A stretch of 6,861 nucleotides of DNA from an uncultured bacterium (GTDB lineage Bacteria; Planctomycetota; Planctomycetia; Pirellulales; UBA1268), in NCBI GenBank assembly GCA_937959175.1, contig CALGAS010000300.1:1-6861 (forward strand), given 5' to 3'. The notes below the pieces were generated by a model that saw nothing but the letters and a program-made list of their open reading frames with translations, was not told where the DNA came from and made no database searches. A program made the translations under genes and the position numbers. How positions within the stretch are numbered: the stretch's first letter is position 1; each line of letters opens with the position of its first letter. Positions 1-5,332 of this stretch are shown here, piece after piece.

Positions 1-2574
1 CGCTATGGCCGCTCGAGCGGCAGCGGCCGGGCCTTAATCGCCCGGCTGACGCCGCGGGCCTCCAGCGGCGGTGGCGGTCCGCTCGGCGAGGGGCCCAATA
101 TCGGCGGCGTCGACACGATCCGGCTCGACCGTGACGTGCGGATGCGGCTGGAGGGCCTCGGCGGCGGGTTTCTTCCGGGCCAGGCGGCAGACGTGGCGGC
201 GGCTGACCTGAAGGCTCCGGCTGACCCTGCCAAGGAGTCGCCTCCCGTGCTCGTCAGCTGCCGGGGGAGCCTCACCTTCAACGTTTCGGCCAACGTGATC
301 ACGCTGGAGGACCATGTCGATGTCGTCCGGGCCACCGCCGCGACCGGCGGCAGCGACCGGCTGACCTGCGACCTCCTGGCGATTCTGCTGGGCCACGGTG
401 AAGAAGTGCCCGAGGCAGCCGAGGGTGACCAGCCGGAAGCCGCCCCGACCGGCGGCCTGCGGCCGCTGGAGATCCAGGCCAAGGGATCGCCGGTCATCGC
501 CCGCAGCGACGCCGCCGAACTCGAGGCCCGGGCCGCCCGCCTCGGCTATGAGATCGCCACCCGGCGGATCCTCCTCGATGGCACCGAGCCGGTCTCGCTG
601 GTGGCCCAGGGCACCGAGATGGAGGCCCGCAAGATCGATTACACCCCAGGCCCGCCGGGCGACCCGGGTTCGCTGATGGCCGTCGGCCCTGGCTGGCTAC
701 GGACTTCCTCGCAGGGCTCGCCGCCGACCCAGGCCCGCTGGCGGCAGTGGCTGCGGATGCGGCCGGCCGGCGACGGTCATGTCGTCTCGATCGCCGGCGA
801 CGCCGACGTCACCGTCGAGACTCAGGGTCGGCTGGCAGCCTCGGAGATGCATCTCTGGCTGGATGTCGCGGCAGCTCATGCCGGCGGTCGCCGCAACGCC
901 TCGGCCGGTCCTGACTTCTCGGGCATCAAGCCCTCGCGGATGCTCGCCCGCGGCATGGTTGAGGCCGATGCCGAACAGGTCGCCGCCCGCACCGACCGGC
1001 TCGAGCTCTGGTTTCGCGAAGAGCCGGCCGTCGCGCAGCCGCAGCCGGCCGCACCGGCCCAGCCGGCGGCTCCGCCACCCGCTGCGGCAGTGTCAGCAGC
1101 TCCCCAACCCGCCCCACCGCCGGCCGTAGTCGCAGCGGTGCCGCCTCCGGCCCGTCCACAGCCTGCCCGCGGCCGGATCACGGCGACCGCAGCGCTCGTG
1201 CGGGGCTTGGTCACGCTCTCGCCGGCTGGCAACGAGCTGGCCGAGATGTCGATGGAGGGAGAGGTGAAGCTCCTCGAGGAGCCGGCACCGGGCAGTCCGG
1301 AGGCGGCCGAGCCGGCCGTCGAGATTCTCGGCGATCAGGTGCAGGTCTCCCGGCCGACCGGCTTCGACGCCCGGGCGATCGTCTCGGGGCGTCCGGCAAT
1401 CGTCCGGGGCCGCGGGCTCGACCTGGCCGGACCGCTGGTCGAGTTCGACCGGGGCCGCAACCGGGTGACGGTCGACGGGGCGGGCACCCTGGCCCTGCCG
1501 ATGGCAGCCGGAGCGGGCCTCGAGGGGCTCGCGATGACGTCCGCTCCGAAGGATCCGGCCGCCGGCCCCGGCAGGCTCGACGTCGCCTGGCAGGGGCGGC
1601 TCGATTTCGACGGCCGCACCGCTCGCTTTAGCGACAATGTCATCGCCACCGCGACCGACACGACCGTGCGGGCCGGGGTGATCGACGTGATCTTTGATGA
1701 GCCCTTCGAGTTTGGCGCGACCGGCTCTCCCCGCCCCCGGCGGCAGCCGGAGGTCGCCCGGCTCGCCTGCGGTGGTGGCGTGAAGATCGACAACGAGTCG
1801 GTCAACGAGGCGGGTGAGCGGTCGCGGCAGCGGCTATTCGTTCGCGATCTGGTGATCGACCGGGCCAGCGGCGACGTCTCGGGTACCGGCCCCGGCCGGA
1901 TGACGAGCACGCGGGCGGGGCAGGGGCCGGCGCTCGGCCTCCCGCAGGGTCCGGCCGCCGGGCCTCCGGTCACGCCGGTGGCGGCCACGCCCCGCGGCAA
2001 GACGCTCCAGTACCTGGGCGTCGACTTCCAGCGGGGGCTGACGGGCAACATCCATCGCCGGCTGCTCGAGTTTCACCAGCGGGTCGAGGCGATCAACGGG
2101 CCGGTGGCCGGCTGGGACGACTCGCTCGATCCCCACGCCTCCGGTGGCCTGCCCGAGGGTGTCGTCGCGATCGCCTGCGACCGGCTCGGCGTCGGCCAGG
2201 CCCCGCCGCTGCCGGGCCGGCAGCAGAACACGCTCGAACTCTCCGCCGGCGGCAACGTGCTCGTCGAAGGAGAGACCTTCACCGCCCGCAGCGCCCGGCT
2301 CTCCTGGAGCGAGGCCAAGGACCTGCTCGTCTTCGAGGGGGACGGCCGGAGCGACGCCCAACTCTTCCGGCAGCTCAAGGCGGGCGCGAAGCCGTCGACC
2401 GCTTCGGCGGGCCGGATCCTCTACTGGCGGGGGCTCAATCGCGTCGACGTCCAGGACGCCCGCTATCTCGATCTTGATCAGCTCGGCCAGGGACCGCTGC
2501 CCCAGTTGCCCGGCGGTCGGCCCGGCCCCGGTCAGCCGGCGCCCTTCGCCCCCCGGCCGGTTCCCGGGACCTGA
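1..2574 (+). CDS. OstA/LptA-like multi-module beta-rich envelope protein, 5'-truncated by the window
   Basis: The frame is open from base 1 with no stop before TGA at 2572-2574, so the true start is left of the window. The first in-window ATG (136) lies inside a continuous domain and is not a convincing start. The visible 857 residues are rich in short alternating beta strands that recur in modules. Examples lie near residues 83-133, 158-200, 526-565, 588-640 and 745-790. The last is the clearest, with a GGNVLVEGETFTARSARLSW pattern followed by a 'LVFEGDG' turn. This is the style of OstA/LptA-family beta-taco repeats, which carry lipopolysaccharide or other amphiphiles across the periplasm. 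A Pro/Ala-rich linker at about residues 342-392 divides the protein, and the C-terminal tail is again Pro/Gly-rich. No catalytic motif was seen. An N-terminal signal or anchor would be outside the window. LptA-like transport is inferred from fold style only; a structural scaffold is possible. Confidence 0.72.
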   Translation, partial: RYGRSSGSGRALIARLTPRASSGGGGPLGEGPNIGGVDTIRLDRDVRMRLEGLGGGFLPGQAADVAAADLKAPADPAKESPPVLVSCRGSLTFNVSANVITLEDHVDVVRATAATGGSDRLTCDLLAILLGHGEEVPEAAEGDQPEAAPTGGLRPLEIQAKGSPVIARSDAAELEARAARLGYEIATRRILLDGTEPVSLVAQGTEMEARKIDYTPGPPGDPGSLMAVGPGWLRTSSQGSPPTQARWRQWLRMRPAGDGHVVSIAGDADVTVETQGRLAASEMHLWLDVAAAHAGGRRNASAGPDFSGIKPSRMLARGMVEADAEQVAARTDRLELWFREEPAVAQPQPAAPAQPAAPPPAAAVSAAPQPAPPPAVVAAVPPPARPQPARGRITATAALVRGLVTLSPAGNELAEMSMEGEVKLLEEPAPGSPEAAEPAVEILGDQVQVSRPTGFDARAIVSGRPAIVRGRGLDLAGPLVEFDRGRNRVTVDGAGTLALPMAAGAGLEGLAMTSAPKDPAAGPGRLDVAWQGRLDFDGRTARFSDNVIATATDTTVRAGVIDVIFDEPFEFGATGSPRPRRQPEVARLACGGGVKIDNESVNEAGERSRQRLFVRDLVIDRASGDVSGTGPGRMTSTRAGQGPALGLPQGPAAGPPVTPVAATPRGKTLQYLGVDFQRGLTGNIHRRLLEFHQRVEAINGPVAGWDDSLDPHASGGLPEGVVAIACDRLGVGQAPPLPGRQQNTLELSAGGNVLVEGETFTARSARLSWSEAKDLLVFEGDGRSDAQLFRQLKAGAKPSTASAGRILYWRGLNRVDVQDARYLDLDQLGQGPLPQLPGGRPGPGQPAPFAPRPVPGT

Positions 2575-2597
2575 GCCGCGACCGTGGGGGCAGGCTT

Positions 2598-2630
2598 GCA
2601 GCCGGCCCGGCCCCGGATTGCCCGGGCTGC
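2598..2630. terminator. Weak hairpin in the tail-to-tail gap, possible bidirectional terminator
   Basis: GCAGCC (2598-2603) pairs with GGCTGC (2625-2630) around a GC-rich loop that could add a few inner pairs. It lies in the 140-base gap (2575-2714) between two converging genes, where a terminator is expected. No T-run follows on either strand, so it is not a canonical intrinsic terminator. Such short GC inverted repeats also arise by chance at this base composition. Nothing else was recognised in the gap. Confidence 0.2.
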
Positions 2631-2714
2631 CATGCTTGGCCGCGAGCTTGTCTTCGATGGGGCGGTCGGTCGTGACACGGCTTTGGCGATACCGGGCTTC
2701 ATGTCCGGCCCGGC

Positions 2715-3497
2715 CTATGCGATCCGGCGGGATTCCTGGTCGAGCCGCTCGAGGAGAAACGCGAGCATGTCCTGGGAGACGCGGTCGTAGTAGGCCTGGC
2801 CGTGGCCGCCGCCGCGGGCCTCGAGCAGGGCCTGATGTGGGATCCCAAGGGCGTTGAGCTTGCTCTGCAGCCGCACCGCCCCGTCGTACCAATGCGTGTC
2901 GGAAGGATCGCAGGCAAAGCACTGATGCCGCGGCCAGTTGAGCGGATGGACGTGGAGGATCGCCGTGTCCTGGCGGGCCCGTTCGACGTCGCCATAGATC
3001 TCCCAGAGCGTGTCGTAATACTCCCCGTCGGGCCGCTCGTGGGCCTCCCGCATCGCGGCATGAAAGTCGATCGCCGGGGAGATCGCCGCCGCGACCGGAA
3101 AGATGTCGGGATGGCGGTAGGCCAGCCGGAGAGCCCCCTGGCCCCCCATGCTCGTCCCCAAGAGGGCGATCCCGGGCGGGGCGACGCCAAACTGTTCGTC
3201 GATCGCCGCCACGACCCGCTCGACGACGTATCGCTCGGGCGAAAGGTCCGGATCGAAGCCGGGCACGATCCGGTCGAGCCACCAGGAGCGGCCGGCCCGC
3301 GGGGCGACGACCGGCAGGCGGGCGGCCTCGATCGCATCGCGGAGCACCGGGAGCTCCTGGAGCCACCGCTCGCGGACACCGTGCAGGTAGATTACCGCTC
3401 GGCCCGGGAGCGGGTCGGCCGGCGTGTGGATCTCGCAGGGGTGGCCGGCAACGTCGGCGACAGTCCAGCCAGGGCGGGGCGGTGGGGGTGGAGGCAT
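2715..3497 (-). CDS. Alpha/beta-hydrolase, esterase-type serine hydrolase
   Basis: A complete 260-residue protein, probably cytoplasmic because no signal peptide or membrane segment is visible. The order of motifs is that of an alpha/beta hydrolase. A beta strand ends in YLHG (residues 37-40, oxyanion-hole region). The nucleophile elbow GTSMGGQGAL (114-123) puts Ser at 116. A CDPSD segment (196-200) supplies the likely acid (Asp197 or Asp200), and GGGHG (229-233) supplies His232. The elbow and the following 'HPDIFPVAAAISP' resemble the esterase D / S-formylglutathione hydrolase-like family (Pfam Esterase). The substrate cannot be read from sequence. A formyl-ester role is tempting beside fhcA, but there is no direct support. 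The start is firm: the frame has an in-frame stop at 3528-3530, and no other start codon lies between it and ATG 3497. No Shine-Dalgarno is visible. The protein begins with Met and six prolines. It is convergent with the OstA-like gene and divergent from hpt. Confidence 0.88.
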   Translation of the reverse strand: MPPPPPPRPGWTVADVAGHPCEIHTPADPLPGRAVIYLHGVRERWLQELPVLRDAIEAARLPVVAPRAGRSWWLDRIVPGFDPDLSPERYVVERVVAAIDEQFGVAPPGIALLGTSMGGQGALRLAYRHPDIFPVAAAISPAIDFHAAMREAHERPDGEYYDTLWEIYGDVERARQDTAILHVHPLNWPRHQCFACDPSDTHWYDGAVRLQSKLNALGIPHQALLEARGGGHGQAYYDRVSQDMLAFLLERLDQESRRIA

Positions 3498-3507
3498 CGG
3501 GAGGGCG

Positions 3508-3538
3508 TTGAAAACCGTGACGGGACCTTACCTATTCT
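3508..3538 (+). promoter_or_regulatory. Candidate promoter for hpt and the glycosyltransferase
   Basis: TTGAAA (3508-3513) matches the sigma-70 -35 consensus at five of six bases. TATTCT (3533-3538) matches the -10 at four of six. The spacing of 19 bases is longer than ideal. A second TATTCT occurs at 3559-3564. These sit in the AT-richest patch of an otherwise GC-rich window and in the correct divergent intergenic region, but the match is by eye only. Confidence 0.3.
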
Positions 3539-3539
3539 A
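3534..3539 (-). promoter_or_regulatory. Candidate -10 element for the divergent hydrolase gene
   Basis: On the minus strand the bases read TAGAAT, five of six to the -10 consensus, 36 bases before the hydrolase ATG. No well-spaced -35 was found; TCGACA, from 3564-3569, is 24 bases away, which is too far. The element overlaps the plus-strand TATTCT, so the two divergent promoters, if real, would compete for the same DNA. Confidence 0.25.
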
Positions 3540-3570
3540 GAGGACTGCGGTGAGCGGGTATTCTGTCGAA

Positions 3571-3650
3571 CCGCCGGGAGCTGTGATCTGCGGCGGGCGG
3601 GCGGCCCTCCCGGGCCGCGGGTGGGCAGGCTGCCCTCGGCTCTCTTTTTT
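3571..3650 (+). promoter_or_regulatory. Structured leader of hpt: three tandem inverted repeats and a T6 run
   Basis: Three inverted repeats stand in line. CCGCCG (3571-3576) pairs with CGGCGG (3591-3596). GCGGCCC (3601-3607) pairs with GGGCCGC (3612-3618) across a four-base TCCC loop. GGGCAG (3623-3628) pairs with CTGCCC (3630-3635), realistically a five-base-pair stem with a three-base loop. A pyrimidine stretch ending in T6 (3645-3650) follows, and the ribosome binding site begins eight bases later. The arrangement resembles a leader terminator or attenuator, but the T-run starts nine bases after the last stem, so it is not a canonical intrinsic terminator. No purine-riboswitch core was recognised. 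Confidence 0.35.
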
Positions 3651-3657
3651 CCATCGT

Positions 3658-3662
3658 AGGAA
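3658..3662 (+). promoter_or_regulatory. Ribosome binding site of hpt
   Basis: AGGAA lies nine bases before ATG 3672. An in-frame TAG at 3657-3659 rules out any earlier start in this frame, so together they fix the hpt start. Confidence 0.6.
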
Positions 3663-3671
3663 CGCGACCAC

Positions 3672-4244
3672 ATGCGGGTGTTGCTCTCGTCTGAAGAACT
3701 GGCTGCCGGCGTCGAGCGGCTCTCCGCGGAAGTCCGTGCCGCCGTCGGCCGCCGGCCATTGACCGTGGTGGGGGTGCTCACCGGCAGCATCATGGTCGTG
3801 GCCGACCTGATCCGCCGGCTCGAAGGGCCGGTCCAGGTGAGCATGGTCTGGGCGAGCAGCTACCGGGGTGCGGCCACCCGGCCGGGCGAGCTCGAACTCC
3901 GCCTCGACCTCCTTCCCGATCTCGCTGGCCAGGATGTGCTCCTGGTCGACGACATCTTCGATACCGGCCACACCCTCGAGGCGTTGCTCAATGAACTTGG
4001 CCGTCGGGGGGCTGCGAGCGTGCGGTCGCTGGTGCTCTTGCGGAAAGAGGGGCGGGCGGAGGTCTCGATCGAGCCCGACTTCATCGGCTTCGAGATCCCC
4101 GATGAGTTTGTCGTCGGTTATGGCCTCGATTTCGACGGGGCCTGGCGGCACCTGCCCTATCTCGGTGTGCTCGACGAAGACGAGATCGCCGCCACGCGGG
4201 CGGCCCGGGTGTCGGCCTGCCAGGATGGCGATGGGAGTGGCTGA
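3672..4244 (+). CDS. hpt: Hypoxanthine (purine) phosphoribosyltransferase
   Basis: A complete 190-residue cytoplasmic enzyme of purine salvage that joins hypoxanthine (often also guanine) to PRPP to give IMP or GMP and pyrophosphate. All family landmarks are present and in order. LTGS (residues 36-39) is the first PRPP loop. SSYRG (62-66) lies in the flexible catalytic loop. VLLVDDIFDTGHT (89-101) is the PRPP-binding signature, with Asp93/Asp94 and the catalytic-position Asp97. Lys125 is the purine O6-contacting lysine. FIGFEIPDEFVVGYGLDFD (138-156, ending DGAW) holds the base-stacking Phe146 and Asp153. Length is normal for bacterial Hpt. The tail after residue 170 is family-variable. The start is fixed by an in-frame stop 15 bases upstream and an AGGAA site. 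The 3' end overlaps the next gene by 14 bases. Exact base preference (hypoxanthine or guanine) cannot be read from sequence. Confidence 0.95.
   Translation: MRVLLSSEELAAGVERLSAEVRAAVGRRPLTVVGVLTGSIMVVADLIRRLEGPVQVSMVWASSYRGAATRPGELELRLDLLPDLAGQDVLLVDDIFDTGHTLEALLNELGRRGAASVRSLVLLRKEGRAEVSIEPDFIGFEIPDEFVVGYGLDFDGAWRHLPYLGVLDEDEIAATRAARVSACQDGDGSG
4222..4225 (+). promoter_or_regulatory. Internal ribosome binding site deciding the glycosyltransferase start
   Basis: AGGA inside the end of hpt lies five bases before ATG 4231. A second in-frame ATG at 4225 overlaps this site and has no comparable purine run in front, so 4231 is preferred. Confidence 0.45.
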
Positions 4245-5313
4245 TCCGATTCTGCTCGTCGTTCGCGGGCTCGACCCGGTCGGCACCGGCCGGCAGGTGG
4301 AACTGGCGGCCGGCGGCCTGGCGGCGGCCGGGCGGCTGGTGGCGGTGGCGATCACGACGACCGGCGGCGGCTTGCCGGCCCGGCTCGAGGCGGCCGGCAT
4401 TCCTGTCCATCGGCTCGGCGGCCGGCCGGTTGGCGACATCGCCGCGACGATGCGGCTGATCGGTCTCATCCGCCGGCTGCGGCCTGCTGCGATCATCGGC
4501 TTTGGCCGCTCGGAGGCGGCCCGGGTAGCGATCGCCCGCCGGTTCGGCGGCCGAGCCGGAGCAATCGGTTGGGTGGGGCTGGGGCCGGCCGGTCGTCGCC
4601 AGGCCTGGCATATGCGAGGGCTCGACCAGCTGGTAGCCACGTCGCAGGAAGTGGCCGCCGCCTGGCAGCGGGCGGGCCTGGCCAGCGGCCGGCTCGTCGT
4701 GGTGCCGCCGGGAAGCGACCCCGATTCCGGCGGCGGCCTGAGCCGGGAGGAACTCGCCGCTCGCCTCGGCCTCGATCCCAAGCGGCAGTGGACGCTCGCC
4801 GTCGCCCCGCTCGAGCCGGCGGCCCGGCTGCCACGGCTGCTCTGGGCGATCGACCAGCTCGGCGTGGTCCGCAGCGATCTCGAGCACGTGCTGGTCGGTG
4901 CCGGGCCGCTTCGCGAGTCGCTCTGGCGGCGGGCCCGGGCCCAGGAGCTTGCCGACCGGCTCACCGTGTTGCCCGACTGCGAACTGCTCCCCGACCTGCT
5001 CGGTCAGGTGGGGCTGGTCTGGCAGTCGGGCGAGGTGGCCCTCGGCGGGGCGATCCTCGACGGCATGGCCCGCGGCCTGCCAGCAGTGGCGGTCGAGAGC
5101 GATGCGGCGGGGCAGCTGATCGCGGACGATGAGAGCGGTCTGATGGTGCCGGCGGTGCCGGAGAGCGAGTTTCCCAGAGCGGCGTTCCGGATCCTCGAGG
5201 ATGACTCGCTCACTCGGCGATACGGCGGGGCCGGAAGGGAGCGGGCCGCCGAGCAGTTTGCGGCCGGGCCCTTCGTAGCCGGGCTGCTCGCGGCGGTCGC
5301 GGCCGGGCGGTGA
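4231..5313 (+). CDS. GT4-like (GT-B fold) glycosyltransferase with altered donor-site motifs
   Basis: A 360-residue protein by the chosen start (362 if ATG 4225 is used). The layout is that of a two-domain GT-B glycosyltransferase. The N-terminal domain has a 'GTGRQVELAAGGLAAAG' opening (residues 18-34). LVATSQEVAAAW (134-145) and VVVPPGSDP (156-164) mark the interdomain region. The C-terminal domain has LVGAGPLRES (221-230) and LDGMARGLP (276-284), then SGLMVP (302-307) and a closing helix ending near EQFA. These match the GT4 pattern well. However, the R...K pair normally following 'GR(L)' is replaced (Pro193, Ala198; Arg199 is nearby). The E-x7-E donor motif reads E268-x8-D277. It may use an unusual donor or be weakly active. 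No membrane segment or signal was seen. Acceptor and product are unknown; envelope or cytoplasmic glycoconjugate synthesis is inference. It overlaps hpt by 14 bases, implying co-transcription and coupled translation. Confidence 0.82.
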   Translation: MGVADPILLVVRGLDPVGTGRQVELAAGGLAAAGRLVAVAITTTGGGLPARLEAAGIPVHRLGGRPVGDIAATMRLIGLIRRLRPAAIIGFGRSEAARVAIARRFGGRAGAIGWVGLGPAGRRQAWHMRGLDQLVATSQEVAAAWQRAGLASGRLVVVPPGSDPDSGGGLSREELAARLGLDPKRQWTLAVAPLEPAARLPRLLWAIDQLGVVRSDLEHVLVGAGPLRESLWRRARAQELADRLTVLPDCELLPDLLGQVGLVWQSGEVALGGAILDGMARGLPAVAVESDAAGQLIADDESGLMVPAVPESEFPRAAFRILEDDSLTRRYGGAGRERAAEQFAAGPFVAGLLAAVAAGR

Positions 5314-5325
5314 ACGATGGCCGCG
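5298..5325. terminator. Hairpin at the convergent glycosyltransferase/fhcA junction
   Basis: CGCGGCC (5298-5304) pairs exactly with GGCCGCG (5319-5325) across a 14-base loop that contains the glycosyltransferase stop codon. It sits where two genes converge with only 19 bases between stops. No T-run follows on either strand, so any terminator role is tentative. Confidence 0.25.
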
Positions 5326-5332
5326 GGGCGGG

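Noticed and set aside
2584..2790. Small plus-strand open frame after the OstA-like gene
   Set aside because: No ribosome binding site or recognisable motif, and about a third of it is antisense to the hydrolase C-terminus.
1834..3366. Minus-strand open frame of 510 codons across the end of the OstA-like gene and the hydrolase gene
   Set aside because: It is a GC-driven shadow: Arg/Gly/Pro/Ala-rich with no family pattern, and it overlaps two genes with recognisable protein motifs.
2802..3659. Plus-strand open frame of 285 codons opposite the hydrolase
   Set aside because: The opposite strand has a clear Ser-Asp-His hydrolase; this frame is its shadow.
3498..3671. Purine riboswitch before hpt
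   Set aside because: The leader is structured, but I could not find the conserved purine-riboswitch core or its loop-loop pairing. The stems are simple GC-rich hairpins.
3550..3762. Possible GTG-started leader peptide of 70 residues running into hpt
   Set aside because: No ribosome binding site, a composition expected by chance, and it runs 91 bases into hpt in another frame.
3868..4230. N-terminal extension of the glycosyltransferase frame upstream to 3868
   Set aside because: This stretch is inside hpt and reads as Ser/Arg/Pro-rich sequence unrelated to glycosyltransferases. The family-like sequence begins right after 4231.
3537..4964. Minus-strand open frame of 475 codons opposite hpt and the glycosyltransferase
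   Set aside because: Low-complexity Ser/Arg/Pro content, antisense to two well-supported genes, and no motif of its own.
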